The position numbers were made by a program, and so were the translations under genes. Positions 1 to 6,295 of a DNA stretch of 7,274 bases are shown piece by piece. Origin of the DNA: Actinomycetota bacterium (GTDB taxonomy: Bacteria; Actinomycetota; Actinomycetes; Nanopelagicales; Nanopelagicaceae); NCBI GenBank assembly GCA_005787645.1, contig SYAM01000021.1, forward strand, positions 1 through 7,274, written 5' to 3'. The notes under the pieces were generated by a model. The model saw only the letters and a list, made by a program, of their open reading frames with translations, did no database searches and was not told where the DNA came from. Every line of letters begins with the position of its first letter. Positions within the stretch are counted from its first letter, which is position 1.

Positions 1-613
1 TTCGAGCAATCTGCTCTTCCGCGATATTGGAGGAAGTCCATGAAGGATCGCACCCAACAACTCCGATTAACCAACGCTCCAAAACCTCTTGTCCGTAGGT
101 CGAATGCACCACCTCAGGGTGGTACTGAACTCCAGCTAATTGGCCATCTGTGGATTCGAACGCGGCAACAGGAGTCTGCGCAGTTGAACCAGTAACGGTA
201 AAACCTTGCGGAGCGCGAACCACGCTATCGCCATGAGACATCCACACTTGCTGCGCCTTCGGCATACCTTCAAATAATGGCGAATTACTGTGAACTGTAA
301 ATTCCGTCCGCCCGTATTCGCGGGCACCAGTCTTTCCTACCTCACCACCTAGAGTTGAAGCCATAACTTGAAAGCCATAACAAATTCCAAAAACAGGAAC
401 TCCAGAGCGGAGTAACTCTTCATCTAACTTCGGTGCAGCATTTTCGTAAACGCTTGATGGTCCACCAGAAAGAATAATCGCCTTCGGTTTTTTCGCGAGC
501 ATCTGTGTAGCGCTCATCGTGTGCGGCACAATCTCGCTATAGATCTTCGCCTCACGAACCCGTCGGGCAATCAGTTGTGCGTACTGCGCGCCGAAATCTA
601 CGACGAGCACCAA
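1..613 (-). CDS. guaA: GMP synthase (glutamine-hydrolysing), N-terminal part, cut by the left edge
   Basis: GuaA converts XMP to GMP in the cytoplasm, using ATP and ammonia released from glutamine. Only the first ~204 residues are in the window: the class I glutamine amidotransferase domain. The ATP-pyrophosphatase and dimerisation domains lie beyond position 1. Visible motifs, numbered from the TTG at 613: start motif VVDFGAQYAQLIARRVREA, the oxyanion region LSGGPSSVY (49-56), the nucleophile loop GICYGFQ with Cys78, the WMSHGD block, and GVQYHPEV carrying His165 and Glu167. The triad is therefore complete. The reading frame is open to the window edge. It is the last gene of guaB-guaB3-guaA, and its frame opens within a few bases of the guaB3 stop (615-617). 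No ATG is available. TTG at 613 or GTG at 610 are standard alternatives, but neither has a well-spaced Shine-Dalgarno; an ATC at 625 does (see findings). Product assignment is secure; the start is not. Confidence 0.95.
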   Translation of the reverse strand, partial: MVLVVDFGAQYAQLIARRVREAKIYSEIVPHTMSATQMLAKKPKAIILSGGPSSVYENAAPKLDEELLRSGVPVFGICYGFQVMASTLGGEVGKTGAREYGRTEFTVHSNSPLFEGMPKAQQVWMSHGDSVVRAPQGFTVTGSTAQTPVAAFESTDGQLAGVQYHPEVVHSTYGQEVLERWLIGVVGCDPSWTSSNIAEEQIAR

Positions 614-614
614 A

Positions 615-1733
615 TCACGGGCGATGGATGACCACCTCTACTCGCTGGAATTCCTTTATATCTGAATAACCAGTCGTTGCCATCGCTCGTCGAAGCGCAC
701 CGAAAAGATTCATCGTGCCATCTGCATTATGCGAAGGGCCGTGCAGGATTTCAGAGAGCGTGCCAACTGTGCCAACATGCACTCGCTGCCCACGTGGCAA
801 CTCAGGATGGACCGCCTCAACTCCCCAGTGCCAACCCTTACCCGGCGACTCGATGGCGCGGGCAAGCGGTGAACCCATCATCACAGCATCAGCGCCACAT
901 GCGATTGCTTTTGCGATATCCCCGCTACGACCAACTGATCCATCGGCGATCACATGTACGTAACGGCCACCCGATTCATCAAGGTACTCGCGGCGTGCAG
1001 CGGCTACCTCCGCGACTGCGGTCGCCATGGGTACTGCGACACCTAGCACCTGGCGCGTAGTGTGCGCCGCTCCTCCACCGAAACCAACCAAAATTCCTGC
1101 AGCACCAGCACGCATTAAATGGAGCGCAGCATTAGCAGTTGCAACGCCACCGACAATCACTGGTACATCTAATTCATAGATAAATTTCTTTAAGTTCAGC
1201 GCATTATCTTTATCCTTGGGAGATACATGCTCGGCGCTCACAGTCGTTCCGCGAATCACAAAAATATCAACGCCCGAATCGATCACAACCTTATGAAACT
1301 CTGCAGCACGTTTTGGTGAGAGCGCAGCAGCAACAGTCACTCCCCCAGCACGCACCTCAGCGATTCTCTCTTTTATCAACTCAGGTCGAATCGGAGCGGA
1401 GTAGAGCTCCTGCATTCTTCGCGTCACTTGATGATCGGGGATGGAGGCGATTTCACCGAGTGGAATCCGCGGATTCTCGTACCGCGTCCATAACCCCTCA
1501 AGATTGAGGACTCCAATTCCCCCTTGCTTGCCGATTTCAATCGCCGTCTCGGGAGAGACCACTGAATCCATGGGGGCGGCGAGCATGGGAATCTCGCACT
1601 TATACGCATCAATCTGCCATCCGGTCGAAACGTCCTCCGGATTGCGTGTGCGGCGACTAGGCACAATTGCGATGTCATCAAAGGAATATGTGTGACGTGC
1701 GCGTTTACCTGGAGCAATTTCGATCTCGCTCAT
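615..1733 (-). CDS. guaB3: GuaB3 family IMP dehydrogenase-related protein
   Basis: An IMPDH/GMP-reductase-fold (beta/alpha barrel) protein of about 372 residues with no CBS insertion, the usual length for GuaB3. The N-terminal block TYSFDDIAIVPSRRTRNPEDV, the phosphate-binding VGGVAT and IRGTTVSAEHVSPK segments, and the end block LFGALRRAMATTGYSDIKEFQ are typical of actinobacterial GuaB3. The loop aligned with the IMPDH catalytic cysteine loop reads GFGGGAAHTTRQVLG, with His224 where active IMPDHs have Cys. From memory, Streptomyces has the same His and M. tuberculosis GuaB3 (Rv3410c) also lacks Cys, so this is a subfamily trait and not a local defect. True IMPDH activity is doubtful and the role is unknown. 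I chose ATG 1733 over GTG 1739 because AGGTGAG sits 5 nt (from AGG) before the ATG, as it does for guaB. The guaB stop (1738-1736) lies inside that Shine-Dalgarno, which predicts translational coupling. The gene follows guaB by 2 nt and runs directly into guaA. Confidence 0.93.
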   Translation of the reverse strand: MSEIEIAPGKRARHTYSFDDIAIVPSRRTRNPEDVSTGWQIDAYKCEIPMLAAPMDSVVSPETAIEIGKQGGIGVLNLEGLWTRYENPRIPLGEIASIPDHQVTRRMQELYSAPIRPELIKERIAEVRAGGVTVAAALSPKRAAEFHKVVIDSGVDIFVIRGTTVSAEHVSPKDKDNALNLKKFIYELDVPVIVGGVATANAALHLMRAGAAGILVGFGGGAAHTTRQVLGVAVPMATAVAEVAAARREYLDESGGRYVHVIADGSVGRSGDIAKAIACGADAVMMGSPLARAIESPGKGWHWGVEAVHPELPRGQRVHVGTVGTLSEILHGPSHNADGTMNLFGALRRAMATTGYSDIKEFQRVEVVIHRP

Positions 1734-1734
1734 A

Positions 1735-1741
1735 CTCACCT
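1735..1741 (-). promoter_or_regulatory. guaB3 ribosome-binding site containing the guaB stop codon
   Basis: On the minus strand the sequence reads AGGTGAGT directly before ATG (1733-1731). The TGA at 1738-1736 inside it is the guaB stop. Ribosomes finishing guaB therefore uncover and occupy the guaB3 initiation site, so the two proteins are probably made in a coupled ratio. The same AGGTGAG-N-ATG layout occurs at guaB, which supports the ATG as start rather than the GTG inside the site. Confidence 0.7.
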
Positions 1742-2851
1742 ACCCCGATAATTCGGTGCATCGATAGTCTGGTCAATGCTGTGTGGATGGCTTTCACGTA
1801 AACCTGCAGCAGTAATCTGTACGAACCGACCATTCTTTTGTAGTTCGAAAATATTTCGCGCACCGGCATAACCCATACCTGAACGAAGTCCCCCTGCTAG
1901 TTGATGGACCACTTGCGCGACCGTACCGCGATAAGAAACTCGTCCCTCGATTCCTTCTGGTACCAATTTATCTTCAGAGAGAATGTCATCTTGCATGTAG
2001 CGATCCTTTGAATATGAGGGAGTGGCGCCACGTGATGCCATTGCGCCGAGCGAACCCATGCCGCGATAAGACTTGAACTTCGCGCCATTTTCTTCATGCC
2101 ATTCGCCTGGTGATTCTTCACAACCAGCAAAGAGCGAACCGAGCATCACAACATCAGCACCTGCAACAATTGCTTTTACGATATCCCCTGAGTATTGAAT
2201 GCCCCCGTCAGCGATAAGCGGAACTCCTGCCGAGCTTGTCGCTTTATGCGCCTCCATGATCGCAGTTATCTGCGGCACGCCCACGCCAGCAACAACGCGA
2301 GTGGTACATATCGAACCAGGACCAACTCCTACTTTCACTGCATCAGCGCCAGCATTGATGAGCGCTTGCGCACCTGCGCGCGTGGCAACATTCCCACCAA
2401 TAACTTGTTGTGCTGGATTATTCTTCTTAATCTTTCCGATTGCCTCAAGAACACCTTGATGATGTCCATGTGCAGTATCGACGACGAGAATATCTACGCC
2501 AACTTCCATGAGTGCCAGGGCGCGCTTGAAACCATCGTCACCAACGCCAACTGCAGCACCGGCGAGCGCGCCAGCCACCGCTTTGACCTTCTGTATATGT
2601 GCAACTTGCTCTTCGATAGCGAGATTGCGATGAATGATTCCGGCGCCACCGGCTTGTGCCATAGCGATTGCCATTGCGCTCTCCGTGACTGTGTCCATCG
2701 CTGATGAAATAATCGGCACCTTCAATGAAAATCGCTCTGTCACTCGAGTAGCTACATCGACCTCGCTGGGAACTACTTGCGAAGCATCGGGGAGCAATAA
2801 GACATCGTCGAAAGTCAGGCCGAGCATCGCAACCTTCTCAAACTCGCGCAT
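1736..2851 (-). CDS. guaB: IMP dehydrogenase lacking the CBS (Bateman) domain
   Basis: GuaB oxidises IMP to XMP with NAD+, the committed step to GMP. All catalytic parts are present (numbering from ATG 2851): LGLTFDDVLLLPDAS near the N-terminus, SSAMDTVTE (49-57), VVDTAHGH, GGNVATR, the catalytic loop GVGPGSICTTRVVAG with Cys182, the IMP phosphate site ADGGIQYSGD, SYRGMGSLGAM, the mobile flap with the Arg284-Tyr285 catalytic dyad (KDRYMQDD), and EDKLVPEGIEGRV. The protein is 371 residues, whereas typical bacterial GuaB is about 490. The shortfall is exactly the paired CBS domain: HRNLAIEEQVAHIQKVK (ending near 90) runs straight into GAAVGVGDDG, where M. tuberculosis GuaB2 has roughly 120 extra residues. 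The flanking sequence is intact, so this is a natural CBS-less form and not a frameshifted gene. Start: ATG 2851 has GGAGGTGA at ideal spacing; the GTG at 2857 lies within that site. It is the first gene of the guaB-guaB3-guaA unit, 59 nt after the MerR-like gene. Confidence 0.97.
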   Translation of the reverse strand: MREFEKVAMLGLTFDDVLLLPDASQVVPSEVDVATRVTERFSLKVPIISSAMDTVTESAMAIAMAQAGGAGIIHRNLAIEEQVAHIQKVKAVAGALAGAAVGVGDDGFKRALALMEVGVDILVVDTAHGHHQGVLEAIGKIKKNNPAQQVIGGNVATRAGAQALINAGADAVKVGVGPGSICTTRVVAGVGVPQITAIMEAHKATSSAGVPLIADGGIQYSGDIVKAIVAGADVVMLGSLFAGCEESPGEWHEENGAKFKSYRGMGSLGAMASRGATPSYSKDRYMQDDILSEDKLVPEGIEGRVSYRGTVAQVVHQLAGGLRSGMGYAGARNIFELQKNGRFVQITAAGLRESHPHSIDQTIDAPNYRGR

Positions 2852-2853
2852 GC

Positions 2854-2861
2854 TCACCTCC
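2854..2861 (-). promoter_or_regulatory. guaB ribosome-binding site (decides the start)
   Basis: The minus strand reads GGAGGTGAGC followed by ATG (2851-2849). GGAGGTGA is a full match to the anti-Shine-Dalgarno of 16S rRNA, with 5 nt between GGAGG and ATG. The in-frame GTG at 2857 overlaps the site itself and cannot be served by it, so ATG 2851 is preferred. Confidence 0.75.
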
Positions 2862-2910
2862 GACCAGAAATCCTCGGGCTATTACCTAATCCTAGTGAGG
2901 GTCAGAGCTA

Positions 2911-3798
2911 CTACTTACCTATCGTGGAACCCACCAATTCACATGCCTCGAGGAGGTTATCTACCACCGTTGCCCCGCTGACGCGATCGGCTTGCCAACC
3001 TGGACCACCAAGGAGTAATCGCGGCGCTGGACGTAATGGTGGCAGCTCGGTCAATGCCGAGTAATCAGCGTTCTTACTCAACTGCGCCCAGAGAAAGATG
3101 ACCGGAGGGTGCGTCTTTCGCATCACCTGCGCTATCGCTTCAACGGGAGTTCGCGCCCCGAGAAAATGTGTCGCGATGTTCTCTTCCGCGAGCGCGGCAG
3201 CGAGCGCGTGAATCGCAAGACAGTGATGCTCTTCTCCAATACTGGCCAGCAGCACAGGTTTGGGATTACGAGGAGTTTCAATCTCGTTGGCGCAGTCTCG
3301 CATCACCCGTTTGACGATCTCAGAGAAGAGATGTTCTATCTCAATGCCTGAACCAGTCTCTTCCCAACGTCTTCCAATGAGGATAAGCGCTGGAACGAGA
3401 ATCTCGTTCCAGGTTTGAACAATTCCATGTGCCACAATCTCGCGCCGAATGAGAGCTTCGACAAAACCACTATCGATGCCATCGAGGGCGCGCACGATGG
3501 CGGCGACCACATCCTCACGATCGTGAAACTCCGGCAGGGGCAGTGGTTCGTCAACGCTCACTTGAGCGCTCTTTGCCAACGCAGCCGCCTGTTGAGCGGG
3601 AACCCCCGAGACCACCAAACGACGCATCAAAGCAATCCGAGCCAGGTCCTCTTCGCTATAACGACGGTGTTCCCCCGCCTCGTGAGAGGAGGGTCCAAGG
3701 CCGTATCGACGGTCCCAGGTTCGCAAGGTGGCTGGAGCCACGCCTAGGCGGTGAGCCACCTCCGCAACCGTTACCCCGCTGGTTTCGCGTTGAGCCAT
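2911..3798 (-). CDS. MerR-family regulator with C-terminal cobalamin (B12)-binding domain, CarH/LitR-like
   Basis: A predicted DNA-binding regulator of 295 residues. Residues 8-75 form a MerR winged helix-turn-helix: VTVAEVAHRLGVAPATLRTWDRRYGLGPS, then GEHRRYSEEDLARIALMRRLV. Residues ~95-170 match the helical cap of B12-binding regulators. This part contains W145-x9-E155-H156 (RRWEETGSGIEIEHLFSE), the spacing known for the adenosyl-facing Trp and Glu-His of the CarH photoreceptor. Residues ~178-290 match the Rossmann-like B12 fold: E190-H-H192-C-L-A, fitting ExHxxG with the last Gly replaced by Ala, so the lower-axial His is kept; then FLWAQLS and a terminal LLLGGPGW. A cobalamin-dependent, possibly light-sensitive, repressor is a reasonable inference, but Gly-to-Ala may weaken binding and many actinobacterial relatives are uncharacterised. 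The ATG at 3798 follows GAGGGGTG with suitable spacing. It is divergent from whiB (109 nt apart) and 59 nt upstream of guaB on the same strand, with no terminator seen between. No carotenoid or photolyase gene is visible nearby. Confidence 0.85.
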   Translation of the reverse strand: MAQRETSGVTVAEVAHRLGVAPATLRTWDRRYGLGPSSHEAGEHRRYSEEDLARIALMRRLVVSGVPAQQAAALAKSAQVSVDEPLPLPEFHDREDVVAAIVRALDGIDSGFVEALIRREIVAHGIVQTWNEILVPALILIGRRWEETGSGIEIEHLFSEIVKRVMRDCANEIETPRNPKPVLLASIGEEHHCLAIHALAAALAEENIATHFLGARTPVEAIAQVMRKTHPPVIFLWAQLSKNADYSALTELPPLRPAPRLLLGGPGWQADRVSGATVVDNLLEACELVGSTIGK

Positions 3799-3847
3799 AT
3801 CTCACACCCCTCTCAGCAGAAATTCACTCCCAAAGAGCCCTCGGTAC

Positions 3848-3877
3848 TTGAACAACCTATGACTCGATTGGTAGCCT
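3848..3877 (+). promoter_or_regulatory. Candidate sigma-70-type promoter of whiB
   Basis: TTGAAC (3848-3853) and TAGCCT (3872-3877) are separated by 18 nt and point toward whiB. Transcription would start near 3884, leaving a short leader of about 24 nt with AAAGG and AGGTGA motifs. The match is moderate (TAnnnT for the -10 element), and this short intergenic region must also hold the divergent MerR-gene promoter. Confidence 0.45.
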
Positions 3878-3907
3878 AGCGGAAAGTAAAGGAAAAGGTG
3901 AGTGGAA

Positions 3908-4198
3908 ATGGCTGAGATATCACGGCTTCCCCTGCCAACTGCCGATAACTGGGAGTGGCAATTCGAAGGAGCCTGCCGAAATTACCCGGCTGAGATGTTC
4001 TTCCATCCCGAAGGCGAGCGCGGCCCAAGTCGCCGGAAGCGGATCGTAGAGGCGAAAGCCATCTGCGCCTCCTGCCCTGTCCTCACTCAATGTCGTGAGC
4101 ATGCCCTTGCAGTGCAGGAGCCTTATGGCATCTGGGGTGGCCTCTCCGAAGATGAGCGGGCCGACTTGATTTCACGCTCTAACCGAATCGCAATGTAA
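3908..4198 (+). CDS. WhiB-family Fe-S transcription factor, WhiB3/WhiD-like
   Basis: WhiB proteins are small actinobacterial regulators that bind a redox- or NO-sensitive 4Fe-4S cluster and act with the main sigma factor. This 96-residue protein has the four cluster cysteines at 23, 53, 56 and 62 (C-x29-C-x2-C-x5-C, with CASCPVLTQC), the turn motif GIWGG (74-78) and a short basic end (RSNRIAM). The segments ADNWEWQFEGACR, MFFHPEGERG and REHALAVQEPYGIWGGLSE resemble M. tuberculosis WhiB3 and Streptomyces WhiD more than WhiB1. Position next to groEL, convergent with it, is also that of whiB3 in M. tuberculosis. I chose ATG 3908 because AGGTGA (from 3896) is too close to the in-frame GTG at 3902 but well placed for the ATG; the longer form would add two residues. 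Transcription ends at the strong hairpin at 4228-4268. The family is secure; assignment to the WhiB3/WhiD branch is likely but rests on recognition of motifs and synteny. Confidence 0.93.
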   Translation: MAEISRLPLPTADNWEWQFEGACRNYPAEMFFHPEGERGPSRRKRIVEAKAICASCPVLTQCREHALAVQEPYGIWGGLSEDERADLISRSNRIAM

Positions 4199-4227
4199 AT
4201 AATTTCTTCCGTAATACCCCCTCAACG

Positions 4228-4268
4228 AAAAAGAGGGCCAGTCGTCACAACCGACCGGCCCTCTTTTT
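4228..4268. terminator. Bidirectional intrinsic terminator between whiB and groEL
   Basis: A 12-bp perfect stem (4228-4239 AAAAAGAGGGCC with 4257-4268 GGCCCTCTTTTT) is extended, after one A/C mismatch, by GTCG/CGAC (4241-4244 with 4252-4255) around a 7-nt loop. The A-run on the left and T-run on the right give a U-tract on either strand. It can therefore stop whiB transcripts from the left and groES-groEL transcripts from the right. It starts 29 nt after the whiB stop and ends 13 nt from the groEL stop. Confidence 0.93.
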
Positions 4269-4281
4269 TAACGTTCAGGAC

Positions 4282-5916
4282 TTAGTGGGAATGTCCCCCG
4301 GGTCCATGTGAATGACCATGGCCTCCAGCAGCAGAAATCTCTTCCTCTTTCTTCTCGAAGACGAGCACTTCAGTAGTAATGAACATCGCTGCAATTGATG
4401 CTGCGTTAGCAAGAGCTGAACGGGTTACTTTCACAGGATCGATGACGCCATCTTTGACGAGATCGCCATAGACATCACTGGCCGCGTTGTATCCCTCGTT
4501 CTTTGAGAGGGCGCGGACCTTTGCAACGACCACATAACCTTCTTGTCCTGCATTCTCAGCGATCCATCGAAGTGGTTCATCGCAAGCCTTGCGCACCAAA
4601 CGCACGCCAACTGCCTCATCACCATGATTACCTAGATCATCAGCGAGAACATCAGCAGCGTGAACAAGTGCAGCGCCTCCACCTACAACGATTCCCTCTT
4701 CTACCGCTGCTCGTGTTGCAGAAATAGCATCTTCAAGGCGGTGCTTCTTCTCTTTCAATTCAGTTTCTGTGTATGCACCAACTTTGATCACACATACCCC
4801 ACCAGCAAGTTTGGCGACTCGCTCTTGGAGTTTTTCGCGATCCCAATCAGAATCTGCTCGCTCAATCTCATTACGGATTTCATTAACGCGTGCGCCTACA
4901 TCACTCTTCTTGCCTGCACCATCGACGATAGTTGTGTTGTCTTTGGTGACGACTACGCGGCGAGCGCGGCCAAGGACATCAAGTCCCACTTGATCAAGTT
5001 TGAGACCGATTTCAGTGGAGACCACTTCGCCACCTGTGAGGATTGCAATGTCTTGGAGCATTGCCTTACGACGATCACCAAAACCAGGTGCTTTAACCGC
5101 AACTGATGTGAAGGTGCCACGCATCCGGTTCACCACAAGAGTGGAGAGCGCTTCACCCTCTACATCTTCGGCGATGATGAGTAGTTGCTTCCCTGATTGC
5201 ACGACCTTTTCAAGGAGCGGAAGGATCTCGGAAATCGCTGAGATCTTTCCACTTGTCACTAGGACGTAAGCATCTTCTAGGACTGCTTCCATACGTTCTG
5301 CATCAGTCACGAAGTAAGGGGAGATATATCCCTTATCGAATTGCATACCTTCAGTGAAATCGAGTTCAAGATTGGTAGTCGACGATTCCTCCACGGTGAT
5401 AACGCCATCTTTGCCGACTTTGTCCATCGCATCTGCAATCAATTCTCCGATTGCGGAGTCCTGTGCAGAGATAGTCGCGATATCAGCAATCTGCGCCTTA
5501 CCAGAGACTGGTGTTGCGATTTCGTGGAGCTTTTTGGTGACTGCAGCAACTGCAGCCTCGATACCAATCTTCAAGCCCATCGGTTGCGCTCCGGCGGCGA
5601 GATTGCGCAGCCCTTCGCGAACCATCGCTTGGGCAAGGACGGTTGCTGTGGTCGTACCATCGCCGGCAACATCGTTGGTCTTTGTTGCCACTTCCTTCAC
5701 CAATTGTGCTCCCATATTCTCGGCAGGATCAGAGAGTTCAACTTCTTTCGCGATAGTCACGCCGTCATTGGTAACGGTTGGTCCACCGAACTTCTTATCG
5801 ATGACGACATTGCGCCCTTTTGGTCCCAGAGTTACCTTCACGACATCGGCGAGGATATTGACTCCGCGTTCCATGCCGCGACGCGCTTCTTCATCAAATT
5901 GGAGAATTTTTGCCAT
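4282..5916 (-). CDS. groEL: Chaperonin GroEL (Cpn60), GroEL1-like with His-rich C-terminus
   Basis: GroEL is the double-ring ATP-driven folding chamber that works with GroES in the cytoplasm. The 544-residue length is normal. Key elements: VTLGPKGRNVVIDKKFGGP (28-46), the nucleotide loop GDGTTT with Asp86, the apical-domain substrate/GroES face around KGYISPYF (195-202), KAPGFGDRRKAMLQD, the hydrolysis residue Asp396 in RLEDAISATRAAVEEG, and VGGGAALVHA. The protein ends in GGHGHSHGPGGHSH (531-544), a His-rich tail like that of actinobacterial GroEL1, not the Gly/Met-rich tail of GroEL2 and E. coli GroEL. Being the partner of groES in a two-gene operon next to whiB also matches GroEL1 of M. 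tuberculosis. ATG 5916 follows AAGGA by 10 nt and lies 26 nt after the groES stop, so both come from one mRNA. Whether the genome has a second groEL cannot be seen here. Confidence 0.98.
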   Translation of the reverse strand: MAKILQFDEEARRGMERGVNILADVVKVTLGPKGRNVVIDKKFGGPTVTNDGVTIAKEVELSDPAENMGAQLVKEVATKTNDVAGDGTTTATVLAQAMVREGLRNLAAGAQPMGLKIGIEAAVAAVTKKLHEIATPVSGKAQIADIATISAQDSAIGELIADAMDKVGKDGVITVEESSTTNLELDFTEGMQFDKGYISPYFVTDAERMEAVLEDAYVLVTSGKISAISEILPLLEKVVQSGKQLLIIAEDVEGEALSTLVVNRMRGTFTSVAVKAPGFGDRRKAMLQDIAILTGGEVVSTEIGLKLDQVGLDVLGRARRVVVTKDNTTIVDGAGKKSDVGARVNEIRNEIERADSDWDREKLQERVAKLAGGVCVIKVGAYTETELKEKKHRLEDAISATRAAVEEGIVVGGGAALVHAADVLADDLGNHGDEAVGVRLVRKACDEPLRWIAENAGQEGYVVVAKVRALSKNEGYNAASDVYGDLVKDGVIDPVKVTRSALANAASIAAMFITTEVLVFEKKEEEISAAGGHGHSHGPGGHSH

Positions 5917-5942
5917 GAGTGTCTAATCCTTAACTAGGTTGG

Positions 5943-6233
5943 TTATTCAATGATTGCAAGAATGTCGCGGGCTGAGAGCACGAGGTACTCGGTTCCCTTG
6001 AGCTTTACTTCGGTTCCGCCGTACTTGCTGTACATCACGCGGTCGCCAACTTTGACGTCCATTGGCACGCGAACACCATCATCGAAGCGCCCTGGACCCA
6101 CGGCGACCACTTCGCCCTCTTGTGGCTTCTCTTTGGCGGTATCTGGAATGACAAGACCGGATGCGGTTGTCTGCTCTGCATCACTTGGTTTTACAACAAT
6201 GCGATCTTCTAGTGGCTTGATCCCTACGGACAT
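5943..6233 (-). CDS. groES: Co-chaperonin GroES (Cpn10)
   Basis: GroES is the seven-subunit lid that closes the GroEL chamber. The 96-residue protein is full length: VGIKPLEDRIVVKPSDAEQ at the N-terminus, the mobile loop TTASGLVIPDTAKEKPQEG (about 22-40) whose hydrophobic GLVIP contacts the GroEL apical domain, then GEVVAVGPGRFDDG, KVGDRVMYSKYGGTEVKLKG and the end EYLVLSARDILAIIE. The ATG at 6233 has GGAAGGA about 8 nt upstream. It is the first gene of groES-groEL and is preceded by a promoter, a CIRCE operator and a repeat-bearing leader of roughly 130 nt. Confidence 0.97.
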   Translation of the reverse strand: MSVGIKPLEDRIVVKPSDAEQTTASGLVIPDTAKEKPQEGEVVAVGPGRFDDGVRVPMDVKVGDRVMYSKYGGTEVKLKGTEYLVLSARDILAIIE

Positions 6234-6295
6234 TACGAACTTCCTTCCAAAAGTTATGTAGTGATATCTCCTCGCGCCCCTCGAACGACACCTTT

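Noticed and set aside
136..327. 63-codon minus-strand frame inside guaA
   Set aside because: It lies in another frame of the same strand as the clearly conserved guaA amidotransferase domain.
677..1060. Plus-strand reading frames opposite guaB3
   Set aside because: Shadows of guaB3; no motif, no good ribosome-binding site, and Arg/His/Ser-rich composition typical of non-coding frames.
2852..2910. Purine riboswitch or strong promoter upstream of guaB
   Set aside because: Only about 59 nt are available, too short for a known purine aptamer plus expression platform. TAGGAT and TAATAG resemble -10 boxes but lack a -35 at proper spacing. Co-transcription from the MerR-like gene remains possible.
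5341..5937. Long plus-strand reading frame (198 codons) opposite groEL, and a similar one at 5354-5926
   Set aside because: They are antisense to a fully conserved groEL frame, have no recognisable domain, and their composition mirrors the groEL codons.
6234..6291. Small leader ORF starting with GTG in the groES 5' region
   Set aside because: It follows AAAGG but runs out of frame into groES, has no conserved character, and the groES ATG has its own better-spaced site.
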